64,000 nt of DNA from Sunxiuqinia indica. Lineage in GTDB: Bacteria > Bacteroidota > Bacteroidia > Bacteroidales > Prolixibacteraceae. Location of the stretch: the NCBI RefSeq assembly GCF_009847015.1, contig NZ_WVEM01000001.1, forward strand, positions 434,001 through 498,000. The letters are read 5' to 3'. The notes under the pieces are model-generated. The model did not search any database. It saw nothing but the letters and a program-made list of their open reading frames with translations, and had not been told where the DNA came from. Positions 29,176 to 39,776 of the stretch are shown here, in pieces. The translations under genes were made by a program, and so were the position numbers. The first letter of the stretch is position 1. Every line of letters begins with the position of its first letter.

Positions 29176-31404
29176 ATGAAACCCGAAGACCTGAAAAACT
29201 CAAATGATGAGTTAAAAGCAACATCTGACAGTTCAGATGCTGCTAATACGCCTGACAAGACCCCGGAGACCAACACTGAAAAACCGCAACCATCAGAGAA
29301 AAAAGCTGATGTTGAGGACAAAAAAGAGGAGTTTCCCGTTACTGAAGGAAAGGAAAGTGATAAAAAGGAAGAAGCTTCAGATGAAAAGCCCGATCAAACT
29401 GCACCAGATGAAAATGATCAGGATGAAGAAGCGAAGAAGGCAGAGTCTCCTGTAGAGGATGAAGTCATTCAGCCCAAAGAAGACCCCGAACCTGTAGAGG
29501 CAGAAGTTGAAGAAAAAGATGTTGTTTCGGCAGATGAGGTCACTCCGGAAGTTAAAGAGGAGCCAGTTGCTAGCGAAAAAGAGGATCAGGGAGTTCAACA
29601 TGTAGACGAAACTTCTGAAGAACAAAAAGAAGAGCTTGCTGAAAAACCGGCTGTTGAAGATAAGCCATCTCGTGAGTCGGTTGATTATACCACTCTCAAT
29701 GAAGTTGAATTGATTAATGCCCTTCGTGATTTACTGGAAAATCATGCAGATGAAAATATCAAAGCTGATGTGGATAGCATTAAAGTCAACTTTTATAAAC
29801 AACACCGGGCAGTTGCTGACGAAGAGAAAAAGAAATTTATAGAAGAGGGTGGTGTCGAAGATGATTTTGAGCCATCAAATGCGCTTTATGAAGATGACTT
29901 ACGGAATTTGATGAAAGAATTCCGTACCGCCCGGAGCAAACAACATCGAGAGCTGGAAGACGAAAAAGAGGAAAACCTTCAGCGTAAATATGAAATTATA
30001 GACGAAATAAAGAACCTTGTCAATCGCAAGGAGTCCATCAATAAAACCTTTCACGAATTTAGGGAATTGCAACAGGAATGGCGTGAGATTGGTCTAGTGC
30101 CGCAGTCAAAGTTGAAAGATTTATGGGAAAACTACCATCACCATGTTGAAAATTTCTACGATTACATCAAGATCAACCGCGAACTGCGTGATTTGGATTT
30201 GAAAAAGAACCTGGAAGCTAAAATTATCCTTTGCGAAAAAGCAGAAGAGCTGTTGGTGGAACCTTCAGTAATTAAGGCTTTCAATATTTTGCAAAAATAC
30301 CACGAGCAATGGCGTGAGATTGGCCCGGTGCCGAGGGAGAAAAAAGAAGAATTGTGGGAGCGGTTTAAAGCTGCTACTTCAAAAATAAACAAAAAACACC
30401 AAGCGTATTTCGAAGACCGTAAACAGGATCAAAAGAAAAACCTGGAAGCCAAAACTGTACTTTGCGAAAAAGCAGAGGAAATTGCCAATCAGGAAATTTT
30501 GAACCACAAAGATTGGGATAAAAAATCCAGAGAGCTGATTGAATTGCAGAAGGTTTGGCGAACTATAGGTTTCGCACCAAAAAGAGACAATAATCGAATT
30601 TATGAGCGCTTCCGCAGTGCTTGCGACAAGTTTTTTGACGCTAAGCGTGAGTTTTATGCCCAAAACAAAGAGCTGCAAATGAATAACCTGCAAATGAAAA
30701 CGGATTTATGTGTGCAGGCTGAATCTTTGAAAGATAGTACTGATTGGCGTAAAACAACCGAAGAATTTATTCATATTCAGAAAAAATGGAAAGAAATTGG
30801 TCCGGTTCCACGCAAACACTCTGATGCTATCTGGAAACGTTTTCGTGCTGCCTGCGATTTCTTTTTCGATAATAAATCCAAACACTTTAATCATGTTGAT
30901 GAAGAACAGGTTGAAAATCTGAAACTGAAGAAAGATTTAGTCGCAGAAGTTGAAGGTTATAAATTGACGAAGGATGAAGATACCGATTTAGCTGCCATTA
31001 AAGAGTTTCAACGTCGCTGGACGGATATTGGACATGTGCCATTCAAGGATAAAGATGTTGTTCAGGATGAATTTAGAGATGCGATTAACAAGCATTTCGA
31101 TAGCTTGAAAATTGACGACCACAAACGTAATTTACTGAAATTTAAGACAAAAATGTCTAACATTTCGGGGACAACGCGCGGGAATAATAAAATGCGTTAC
31201 GAGCGCGACAAGTACGTTAGCAAGCTAAAGCAGATGGAAAGTGACTTAATCTTGCTGAATAACAACATTGGATTTTTTGCCAATACTAAAAATGCGGAGT
31301 CGCTTATTGAAGATGTAAATAAGAAGATAGCCGATACACAGGAAAAAATAGAATTTCTAAAAGAGAAGATACGAATTATCGACTCGATGGAAGATGATGA
31401 TTAA
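29176..31404 (+). CDS. DUF349 repeat protein with long acidic N-terminus
   Basis: 742 residues. Residues 1-165 are a low-complexity acidic stretch (E, D, K, P, S rich; no fold expected). Then five DUF349 units at about 297, 375, 457, 534 and 611, each with the pattern W-R-x-I-G-x-V/A-P followed by a charged helix ending in FF or F (for example QEWREIGLVPQSKLKDLW, QKKWKEIGPVPRKHSDAIW). The C-terminal 80 residues are a coiled coil. Spacing of about 78 residues is regular. The biochemical function is not established; DUF349 proteins are cytoplasmic and highly helical. Monocistronic, with a terminator downstream. Confidence 0.9.
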   Translation: MKPEDLKNSNDELKATSDSSDAANTPDKTPETNTEKPQPSEKKADVEDKKEEFPVTEGKESDKKEEASDEKPDQTAPDENDQDEEAKKAESPVEDEVIQPKEDPEPVEAEVEEKDVVSADEVTPEVKEEPVASEKEDQGVQHVDETSEEQKEELAEKPAVEDKPSRESVDYTTLNEVELINALRDLLENHADENIKADVDSIKVNFYKQHRAVADEEKKKFIEEGGVEDDFEPSNALYEDDLRNLMKEFRTARSKQHRELEDEKEENLQRKYEIIDEIKNLVNRKESINKTFHEFRELQQEWREIGLVPQSKLKDLWENYHHHVENFYDYIKINRELRDLDLKKNLEAKIILCEKAEELLVEPSVIKAFNILQKYHEQWREIGPVPREKKEELWERFKAATSKINKKHQAYFEDRKQDQKKNLEAKTVLCEKAEEIANQEILNHKDWDKKSRELIELQKVWRTIGFAPKRDNNRIYERFRSACDKFFDAKREFYAQNKELQMNNLQMKTDLCVQAESLKDSTDWRKTTEEFIHIQKKWKEIGPVPRKHSDAIWKRFRAACDFFFDNKSKHFNHVDEEQVENLKLKKDLVAEVEGYKLTKDEDTDLAAIKEFQRRWTDIGHVPFKDKDVVQDEFRDAINKHFDSLKIDDHKRNLLKFKTKMSNISGTTRGNNKMRYERDKYVSKLKQMESDLILLNNNIGFFANTKNAESLIEDVNKKIADTQEKIEFLKEKIRIIDSMEDDD

Positions 31405-31412
31405 CTTCAAAA

Positions 31413-31445
31413 TAAAAAGCCCGCTAATTAATAGCGGGTTTTTTA
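31413..31445 (+). terminator. Rho-independent terminator
   Basis: CCCGCTA (31420-31426) pairs with TAGCGGG (31432-31438), flanked by an A-run and followed by TTTTTT (31439-31444). Ends the DUF349 transcript. Confidence 0.9.
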
Positions 31446-31498
31446 ATGATTAATCAAATTATAATTGATGGTTTTAAAGCCCAATAATTTTTATTGAT

Positions 31499-31506
31499 TA
31501 ACTTTG
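31499..31506 (+). promoter_or_regulatory. Bacteroidota -7 box for pyrG
   Basis: TAACTTTG, an exact TAnnTTTG match followed by T, 34 nt before the pyrG start. No clear -33 TTTG at the expected distance. Confidence 0.5.
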
Positions 31507-31527
31507 TGCGTTTTTAGGAACTTATAA

Positions 31528-33144
<1,617 letters not shown>

Positions 33145-33159
33145 AGAAAAAATATTTAT

Positions 33160-35097
33160 ATGGACAGAAATACGGTCATCGGGATTGTTCTTATTTTCAC
33201 GATCCTGATAGGATTTAGTTACTTGAACAAGCCTTCGGAAGAAGAAATTGCAGCCGCTAAACGACGTCAGGATTCCATTGCTCAGGTCGAAGCAATGAGA
33301 GCCCAAGAGGCTGAAGCGCAAACAGAAAATGCCAAAGTTCAACAATCATCGCTTCCTGCTTCTGAAAATGGAGAAGCAACGGATTCAACGGCAGTCGCTC
33401 AAAATGTGAAAGACCAATTTGGTGCATTTGCTGAAGCTGCTATTGGTAATGAAGAATTTATCACCCTGGAGAATAACCTGATGAAAATTCAGATTTCGAC
33501 TAAAGGTGGTAAAATTTACTCTGTCGAATTAAAAGACTATCAAACGTACGATTCTTTACCGTTGATGTTATTTGAAGGAGAAGATAATCTCTTCGGATTA
33601 AATTTCTTTGCACAAAACCGCAGCATTCGTACGGATGATTTATACTTTGTTCCTTCGGTAAGTAAAAAGGATATTGTCGTTAGCGGACCCGAAGTTCCGA
33701 AAGGAAAAGAAGGACGTGAAAGCTTTAATGAAGAAAGTGCTGGTGAAAATCAAACGATTGCCATGCGTTTAGATGCCGGCAACGGTCGCTACATGGAATA
33801 TCAGTATACCATCGATTATAATTCCTACTTGATCGGGTTTGACGTAAAAACTGTTGGTTTTGATCAGTTGGTGTCTAAAAATACCAACTACCTGAATTTT
33901 AACTGGGCTTTTTCAGCTCCTCGCCAGGAACGTAAATCAAAATACGGTGAAGATCGCTATACAACAATTACGTATAAGTATTTTGAGGATGAAGTGGATA
34001 AATTGAGTGCTAGCGAGACATCAGAAGAAACATTAAAAACTAAAGTAAAGTGGATCAGTTTAAAACAGCTGTTTTTTAACTCATCAATTATCGCTGACAC
34101 GTCTTTCCCAACAGCAGATGTGAGATTTGAGTATTTGGAAGATGATCCGAAATACCTTGCTAATTTTTATACCGACATTGCTTTACCGTTCGAAAGTAAG
34201 CCCAATGAGGACTATAGCATGCAGTTCTACTTTGGACCCAATCATTACACAACGCTTAAGCAATATGATATTTCATTGGAGCGCTTGGTTGATCTGGGAT
34301 ATGCAATTGTTCGCCCCGTAAATAAGTGGCTTATTATTCCGGTGTTTAACTTTCTGGGGAAATACATCAATAATTTTGGAATCATCATTTTATTGTTGAC
34401 TATTTTCATCAAGCTTATTGTTTTCCCGTTTACCTATAAATCGTACATTTCGCAAGCAAAAATGCGTTCGTTGAAACCAGAAATTGACGAACTGGGCGAG
34501 AAGTTTGGGAAAGATAAGGCGATGGAAAAGCAACAGGCGACGATGGCCTTGTATAAAAAGGCGGGGGTTAATCCAATGGGAGGATGTTTGCCAATGGTGC
34601 TGCAAATGCCAATCTTATTTGCCATGTTCTTTTTCTTCCCAACTTCAATTGAGTTGAGACAAGAAAGTTTCCTTTGGGCAAACGACTTATCGTCTTTTGA
34701 TTCTATTCTGAAATTACCATTCGAAATTCCGGTATATGGCGATCATGTAAGTTTGTTTTGCTTGTTAATGACCGTAACAACGATTTTTTCAACAAAATTA
34801 AACTCTCAGGCAACCAGTAGTCAGGCAATGCCGGGGATGCAGACCATGATGTATATTATGCCACTCATGTTCCTGTTTATCTTGAATAGTTATCCTGCGG
34901 GCTTAAGCTATTATTACTTTTTGGCTAACTTAATTACGATTGGTCAAATGTATTTATTCCGCACTCTCATTGACGAGGATAAAATACGGGTTCAACTTCA
35001 GGCGAATAAAAAGAAGGCAGGACCAGCTAAGAAATCTAATTTTCAGAAACGGTTAGAAAAAATGGCAAAAGAAAAGGGAATGCAACTTCCAAAATAA
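33160..35097 (+). CDS. yidC: Membrane protein insertase YidC
   Basis: 645 residues. N-terminal membrane helix (5-22), a periplasmic beta-sandwich domain (about 90-380), then the conserved five-helix 60KD_IMP core (about 395-610) with NFGIIILLLTIFIKLIVFPF, the cytoplasmic hairpin (KSYISQAKMRSLKPEIDEL) and GGCLPMVLQMPILFAMFFF; a basic C-terminal tail (KKAGPAKKSNFQKRLEKMAK) helps ribosome contact. Inserts and folds inner membrane proteins with or without Sec. Second gene after pyrG; a terminator follows. Confidence 0.97.
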   Translation: MDRNTVIGIVLIFTILIGFSYLNKPSEEEIAAAKRRQDSIAQVEAMRAQEAEAQTENAKVQQSSLPASENGEATDSTAVAQNVKDQFGAFAEAAIGNEEFITLENNLMKIQISTKGGKIYSVELKDYQTYDSLPLMLFEGEDNLFGLNFFAQNRSIRTDDLYFVPSVSKKDIVVSGPEVPKGKEGRESFNEESAGENQTIAMRLDAGNGRYMEYQYTIDYNSYLIGFDVKTVGFDQLVSKNTNYLNFNWAFSAPRQERKSKYGEDRYTTITYKYFEDEVDKLSASETSEETLKTKVKWISLKQLFFNSSIIADTSFPTADVRFEYLEDDPKYLANFYTDIALPFESKPNEDYSMQFYFGPNHYTTLKQYDISLERLVDLGYAIVRPVNKWLIIPVFNFLGKYINNFGIIILLLTIFIKLIVFPFTYKSYISQAKMRSLKPEIDELGEKFGKDKAMEKQQATMALYKKAGVNPMGGCLPMVLQMPILFAMFFFFPTSIELRQESFLWANDLSSFDSILKLPFEIPVYGDHVSLFCLLMTVTTIFSTKLNSQATSSQAMPGMQTMMYIMPLMFLFILNSYPAGLSYYYFLANLITIGQMYLFRTLIDEDKIRVQLQANKKKAGPAKKSNFQKRLEKMAKEKGMQLPK

Positions 35098-35103
35098 TAT
35101 TTT

Positions 35104-35134
35104 AAAAATGCTGTCAGTTTTGGCAGCATTTTTT
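35104..35134 (+). terminator. Rho-independent terminator after yidC
   Basis: AAAAATGCTG (35104-35113) / CAGCATTTTT (35124-35133) with a 10-nt loop and T run. The hairpin overlaps the TTG-started extension of the next frame, which supports the ATG start chosen for the SNase gene. Confidence 0.9.
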
Positions 35135-35165
35135 GTATTTTATCATTCGTAATCAAAATAAACGA

Positions 35166-35567
35166 ATGATGTTTCAATATCAATCTGAAATACAAAAAGT
35201 CATTGATGGCGACACTTATGTCATCGATATTGATCTTGGCCTTGGTGTTTGGGTACGCGGCGAACGAATCAGACTGTACGGTGTAGATACCCCCGAAGTT
35301 TATGGAGTAAAGAAAACCTCCGAAGAATATCAGCTTGGCAAAGCATCCTCCGATTTTGCCAAATCGTTAGTAAAAAAAGGAACTTTGGCAATTGTCGAAA
35401 CCATTAAGGACGAAAAAGGCAAGTATGGTCGTTACCTGGCCGTTTTGTACATAAGAGTTCCTGAAGATATTTTGGCCGGGCATGATCAAATTCGGGCAAT
35501 TGCCGATTTCTATTGCCTCAATGATTTGCTGATTGCTAAAGGATTAGCCGAACCATACATGCTATAA
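35166..35567 (+). CDS. Thermonuclease (SNase-like) family protein
   Basis: 134 residues from ATG 35166 (ATG 35169 also possible). The frame continues to TTG 35133, but that part lies in the yidC terminator. OB-fold nuclease signatures: VIDGDTYVIDI (calcium-binding Asp residues 14 and 16), RIRLYGVDTPE (catalytic Arg and Asp/Glu), KGKYGRYLAVLYI (second catalytic Arg). All key residues of staphylococcal nuclease have counterparts. There is no signal peptide, so either a cytoplasmic nuclease or one exported by an unrecognised route. Stand-alone gene. Confidence 0.85.
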   Translation: MMFQYQSEIQKVIDGDTYVIDIDLGLGVWVRGERIRLYGVDTPEVYGVKKTSEEYQLGKASSDFAKSLVKKGTLAIVETIKDEKGKYGRYLAVLYIRVPEDILAGHDQIRAIADFYCLNDLLIAKGLAEPYML

Positions 35568-35635
35568 ATTAATCCATCTATCGGTATTTATTGTTGGTTC
35601 GGATTAATTGGATTGGAATTTGTTAGACGAAAAGA

Positions 35636-35956
35636 ATGATTGCAGAAACTCCAAAGCCTCCTTATTACGCCGTTATTTTTACATCTGTCCGTATACCGGA
35701 AGATGAGTCTCGCTATGCAAAAATGGCAAACAAACTGGAAGAAATGGCTAAACAGCAGAACGGCTTTCTGGGAATAGAATCTGTCCGTAATGATTTGGGG
35801 ATAACTGTGTCTTATTGGAGTGACTTGGATTCAATCAGAAAACGGAAGTCACAGGCCGACCATTTGCTTGCACAGAAGATGGGACGCGAGAAATGGTATA
35901 AATGTTACAAAATCAGAATTGCATTAGTAGAACGGGACTACAACTTTGAAAATTAA
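35636..35956 (+). CDS. Antibiotic biosynthesis monooxygenase (ABM)-domain protein
   Basis: 106 residues. Dimeric alpha-beta barrel of the ABM/YhgC type: YYAVIFTSVR first strand, MANKLEEMAKQQNGFLGIES helix and strand, then DLGITVSYWSDLDSIRKRKS, which is the family's typical W-x-x-x-x-x-I/A-x-x-W/H segment. These small proteins include monooxygenases and haem-degrading enzymes but most are unassigned; no haem ligand can be named here. The lipoprotein metallopeptidase starts 15 nt downstream, so probably co-transcribed. Confidence 0.8.
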   Translation: MIAETPKPPYYAVIFTSVRIPEDESRYAKMANKLEEMAKQQNGFLGIESVRNDLGITVSYWSDLDSIRKRKSQADHLLAQKMGREKWYKCYKIRIALVERDYNFEN

Positions 35957-35971
35957 ATAGTGAATATAACA

Positions 35972-37612
35972 ATGAAGAGAATTATTTTATCGATGGTGAT
36001 TGGTGCAGGTTTGCTCGCCGGAGCATGCACCAATAAAACCAATGAACAGAAAGAAATGAAAAGTGAAATTGCTCAAAAAGCTGATGAGTTTATTGCTGTA
36101 AAACTGACCACTGATTTATCGGTTTTAAGCGAAAAGGAAAAGCAAATGCTGCCTTTATTATTTAAGGCTGCTAAAATCATGAATGAGATTTTCTGGATTG
36201 AAGCTTTTGGAGATAAAGAAGAAATACTATCCAAAGCGACAAGTCCGGCGATGGAGAAATTCATTAAGGTGAATTATGGTCCTTGGGAACGCTTGAATAA
36301 TAACGAACCATTTATTGAAGGTTATGGCATAAAGCCTGCCGGAGCAAATTTCTACCCCAGAGATATGACAAAGGCGGAGTTTGAGGCCTGGGAGGAACCA
36401 TCGAAAACGAGTTTGTATACACTCATTCGACGTGACGATGATGGAAGCTTGAAAGCAATTCCTTATCATGATGCATTTAAAGCGAAAATAGAAGAAGCTG
36501 TCGTCTATATTCGCCAGGCTTCCGAATTGGCGGAGGATCCGGGTTTGAAAAAATATCTGAAATTACGAGCCGATGCATTGTTGACAGATGATTATTACGA
36601 AAGTGACCTTGCCTGGTTGGATATGAAAGACAACACCATCGATTTTGTAGTTGGCCCCATCGAAAATTACGAAGACCAATTGTATGGTTACAAGGCAGCA
36701 CATGAAGCTTTTATTTTGGTGAAAGACAAAGAGTGGAGCCAGAAGCTGGAGAAATTCGCGGCTTTATTGCCCGACCTTCAGAAAGCCCTGCCAACCAGCG
36801 AAGCCAATAAAAGTGAAATGCCTGGATCTGATTCTGATTTGAATGCCTATGACGTGGTATATTACGCCGGCGATTGCAATGCCGGAAGTAAAACGATCGC
36901 TATCAACTTGCCTAACGACGAGCGGGTGCGAGCCAATAAAGGTAGTCGCAAATTGCAGTTGAAGAATTCGATGAAAGCCAAGTTTGATAAAATACTGATG
37001 CCAATTACGGATCTGTTAATTGCTGAAGATCAGCGAGGACATGTAAAGTTTGACGCATTCTTTGAAAATACCATGTTTCACGAGGCTGCACATGGATTGG
37101 GCATGGGAAATACCATCGATGGAAATCAAACAGTTCGTGGAGCCTTAAAAGAAACCTATAGCTCGTTGGAAGAAAGTAAGGCTGATATTTTAGGACTTTG
37201 GGTTGTTTACAAGCTGACCGAAATGGGCGAGTTTTCCGATAAAGATCTGATGGATAATTTCGTCACCTTTATGGCTGGTATTTTTCGTTCAGTACGCTTT
37301 GGAGCGGCTAGCGCTCACGGAAAAGCCAATATGATCCGCTTTTACTATTTTCAGGAAAAAGGTGCTTTTGAACGCGATGCAACAACAGGAACTTACCGGG
37401 TAAACTTCGAAAAGATGAAGCAAGCAATGATTGATCTTTCTGATTTAGTTTTAACTGTTCAGGCTGAAGGTGATTACGATGCAGCAAAAGCCATGATTGA
37501 AAAAAAGGGCTTTATTCGAGACGAGCTTCAGAAAGATCTGGAGCGGATTTCAGAAGCCGGAATTCCGGTGGACATTGTATTTAATCAAGGTCCCGAAGCT
37601 CTTGGATTGTGA
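35972..37612 (+). CDS. Lipoprotein M49-like (dipeptidyl peptidase III-related) zinc peptidase
   Basis: 546 residues from ATG 35972, chosen over the GTG at 35960 because MKRIILSMVIGAGLLAGAC gives a clean lipobox (LAGAC, Cys19). The zinc site is HEAAHG (His370, Glu371, His374) with a second-site EESKAD (400-405), matching the E-E-x-x-A-D/E of M49. Classical DPP III has HELLGH (H-E-x3-H); this branch has the shorter HExxH form, as in related Bacteroidota Zn-hydrolases. Likely cleaves short peptides at the cell envelope; the substrate is unknown. Confidence 0.85.
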   Translation: MKRIILSMVIGAGLLAGACTNKTNEQKEMKSEIAQKADEFIAVKLTTDLSVLSEKEKQMLPLLFKAAKIMNEIFWIEAFGDKEEILSKATSPAMEKFIKVNYGPWERLNNNEPFIEGYGIKPAGANFYPRDMTKAEFEAWEEPSKTSLYTLIRRDDDGSLKAIPYHDAFKAKIEEAVVYIRQASELAEDPGLKKYLKLRADALLTDDYYESDLAWLDMKDNTIDFVVGPIENYEDQLYGYKAAHEAFILVKDKEWSQKLEKFAALLPDLQKALPTSEANKSEMPGSDSDLNAYDVVYYAGDCNAGSKTIAINLPNDERVRANKGSRKLQLKNSMKAKFDKILMPITDLLIAEDQRGHVKFDAFFENTMFHEAAHGLGMGNTIDGNQTVRGALKETYSSLEESKADILGLWVVYKLTEMGEFSDKDLMDNFVTFMAGIFRSVRFGAASAHGKANMIRFYYFQEKGAFERDATTGTYRVNFEKMKQAMIDLSDLVLTVQAEGDYDAAKAMIEKKGFIRDELQKDLERISEAGIPVDIVFNQGPEALGL

Positions 37613-37632
37613 CCGGAATTAAAACATTCAAT

Positions 37633-37670
37633 AATAAGGGCGATGGAAGTTAACTTCCATCGCCCTTATT
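37633..37670. terminator. Perfect 38-bp palindrome between convergent genes
   Basis: 37633-37651 is the exact reverse complement of 37652-37670 (core GATGGAAGTTAACTTCCATC). Placed between the convergent peptidase and peroxiredoxin genes; likely acts as a bidirectional transcription terminator although the T-tracts are short. Confidence 0.7.
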
Positions 37671-37703
37671 AAGTTCTTTGCGTTTATTGAATTAAAAATT
37701 GAT

Positions 37704-38444
37704 TCATTTGGTTGTTTCAGTTAAACTTTGTTTTTCCTTTTTAAACCACATCCGATCACCAACTCGATAATACTTAAGTTCCAATTCAGGATTATTGGCT
37801 AATTCTTCTTTTGTATACGGATAGTGCATCATCAGTAAATCATCACCTTTCTCCCAATTCGCAGGGGTTAGCATTTTTCTTTCATCAGCAGTTTGTAGGG
37901 CAACAATGGTACGTTCAATTTCCAAAATATTCCTGCCTACTTCAATGGGATAAAAATTAATTGATCTTACAATATTATTTGGATCGATGATGTAAACTCC
38001 TCTTATGTCACGACTTGTGCTTGTTGGTGCATGAAGCATGCCATACATAATTGACGCTTTTTTGTTGGAATCCTCAAGTATCGGAAAAAGTATTTGTTGT
38101 TGTCCTCTTCCTTTATAATCCAGTTCTTCCAAGTGTGCTTTCCACATATTGTGTTGGGAAACATTGTCGGTAGAAATAACGGCAAATTGGACGTTCAAAC
38201 TTTTTAGGTCATCTTGTAAATAGGCAAGTTCTAATAGTTCTGACGAGCATACCGGAGTGAAGTCTTTCGGATGGCTAAATAGGATTTTCCAGCTTTTTTC
38301 AAAATCATTTGGAAACGTAAATTCTCCATTAGTCGATTGTGTAGTGAATGATGGAGCCTGGGATCCAATCAAAGGGATTTGCTTATTTTGCGAATGAAGT
38401 GTTCCGACGAAAAGAATAGCAATTAATAGGGTATAAGTTCTCAT
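37704..38444 (-). CDS. Exported peroxiredoxin (1-Cys/Prx6-like AhpC-TSA family)
   Basis: 246 residues from the ATG at 38442-38444 (MRTYTLLIAILFVGTLHSQ is a signal peptide); the frame is open 21 codons further up. The peroxidatic Cys is in HPKDFTPVCSSEL, the standard P-x3-T-x2-C site, followed by the Prx6-type C-terminal domain (ADERKMLTPANWEKGDDLLM). No clear resolving Cys. Most Prx6-type enzymes are cytosolic, so export to the periplasm is notable. The C-terminal tail (about 215-246) is longer than usual. Single gene, convergent with the metallopeptidase. Confidence 0.85.
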   Translation of the reverse strand: MRTYTLLIAILFVGTLHSQNKQIPLIGSQAPSFTTQSTNGEFTFPNDFEKSWKILFSHPKDFTPVCSSELLELAYLQDDLKSLNVQFAVISTDNVSQHNMWKAHLEELDYKGRGQQQILFPILEDSNKKASIMYGMLHAPTSTSRDIRGVYIIDPNNIVRSINFYPIEVGRNILEIERTIVALQTADERKMLTPANWEKGDDLLMMHYPYTKEELANNPELELKYYRVGDRMWFKKEKQSLTETTK

Positions 38445-38930
38445 GGTATGTGGTGTTAGTAATGTGGTTAAATACTGGATAAAAGTTAATATGATATTTG
38501 TTTTCAAAAGAGTGTTGTTATTGAAAAGAATAGACCGATAACGGTTCGTTTATTTTCAATAAAAGAAGATAGCGCTAATAAGATCCTTATATCTTGATTG
38601 TTGACAACGTTGCAAGTGTACGACGATGCATAATCCGAAGTCAATACGTGATTTCCACACCTTTTTGTCAATCAAATTGATTGCCGATAATCTGCACGTG
38701 TTCAACTGTTTGTTTGTGAGTTGTTTGTGCTGTTGTTTGTGTCGCTGAAAATTGAAAATTAGAAGATTGATCTTTTTTGAAAAAACAGAGTGTAAAACAT
38801 ATTAATAGGGTTATTGAATTAACCATTCTAATAGTCGGATGTTTTGATAAAGAATGATTTGATAACTTTATCGATTTATTATTGCCACTTTTCCTTAAAA
38901 ATGTAATTTTGCGTTAAAAATAAATTAATC
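38445..38930. promoter_or_regulatory. Divergent intergenic region with a good DUF4293 promoter
   Basis: 486 bp with no gene. At the right end TTG (38882-38884), 19 nt, TAATTTTG (38904-38911) is an excellent Bacteroidota promoter for the DUF4293 gene, 20 nt before its ATG. In the middle, TTGTTTGTG occurs three times (38710, 38721, 38733) at one-turn spacing. No terminator or RNA gene could be supported; the stretch 38520-38700 shows nothing recognisable. Confidence 0.6.
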
Positions 38931-39374
38931 ATGATTCAACGTATTCAAACACTTTATATACTTATCTCAACCAGTTTGATTGGTTTGCTATTTGCATTGC
39001 CATTTGCCGAAATTGCAGTAAGCGATAAGTTTTACTTGTTTAATATACAAGGGATACTACACAATGGACAAGTCATTGAAAATGGATTGCCAATCACAAT
39101 TTTTACAGGCATTATTTTAGTTCTGCACGTTACAGCTATCTTTTTGTTTAAAAAGCGTATTCTTCAAATACGAATATTGGTATTCTCCATTCTGTTGATG
39201 CTGGGCTTATTTGGTATGTTTTATTTCTTTACATACTACAGCTTTAAAGGAGCTGATGTTAGCTTTAAAATTGCCGTTGTTTTCCCATTAATAGCTATTA
39301 TTCTCGATTATTTAGCTATTCGAAATATTGGTAAAGATGAAGCTTTAGTTCGTTCCATTGACCGGATACGATAA
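38931..39374 (+). CDS. DUF4293 family membrane protein
   Basis: 147 residues with four membrane helices (about 10-28, 52-68, 75-97, 105-125); begins MIQRIQTLYILIS, the signature start of the DUF4293 family, which is found in Bacteroidota only. Function unknown. The loop between helices 1 and 2 is hydrophilic and short, as in the family. Own promoter (see the region upstream) and own terminator, so a single-gene unit. Confidence 0.88.
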   Translation: MIQRIQTLYILISTSLIGLLFALPFAEIAVSDKFYLFNIQGILHNGQVIENGLPITIFTGIILVLHVTAIFLFKKRILQIRILVFSILLMLGLFGMFYFFTYYSFKGADVSFKIAVVFPLIAIILDYLAIRNIGKDEALVRSIDRIR

Positions 39375-39394
39375 CTGAAGGAACTTATCGTATT

Positions 39395-39430
39395 AAAAAT
39401 GGCATCTTCGTTTTGAGGATGCCATTTTTG
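39395..39430 (+). terminator. Rho-independent terminator
   Basis: AAAAATGGCATC (39395-39406) / GATGCCATTTTT (39418-39429), 11-nt loop, T run. Ends the DUF4293 transcript. Confidence 0.9.
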
Positions 39431-39514
39431 TTGTACCGAAGTCTTATTTCTAATCTTGTTTCCTGTAGATGTTTTCCTGATGTGAGAAAATTGTCATTTA
39501 TATCTTCTTTTCTG

Positions 39515-39576
39515 CTGGTCTGGATTTGCAATTCCAGCCTTTAAAATATTGAATTTGAAATCCGGAAGGAATATTG
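39515..39576. repeat. Imperfect 62-bp intergenic repeat, copy 1
   Basis: Aligns without gaps to 40951-41012 with about two thirds identity (ends best kept: GGAAGGAAT-x-TTG). Contains an 18-nt near-perfect palindrome CTGGATTTGCAATTCCAG (39520-39537). Lies in the 402-bp gap (39375-39776) upstream of alr, which otherwise has the DUF4293 terminator and a TAAATTTG -7 box at 39761-39768. Confidence 0.5.
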
Positions 39577-39776
39577 AAGGGATAGATTAGAAAAATATTG
39601 ACTCGCATATATACACACGCAATAGGTCATTTCTTGGCAATATGGAAAATGCAAACCTTGTCATCCATAGCAGAGTGACAAATCTATGATAGAACGGAAC
39701 AATACTGGGTAAGTCGTGAAATGACTAATTCTACAAAAAATTAAGTTGTTTTATATTTATTAAATTTGGGAGCTAT

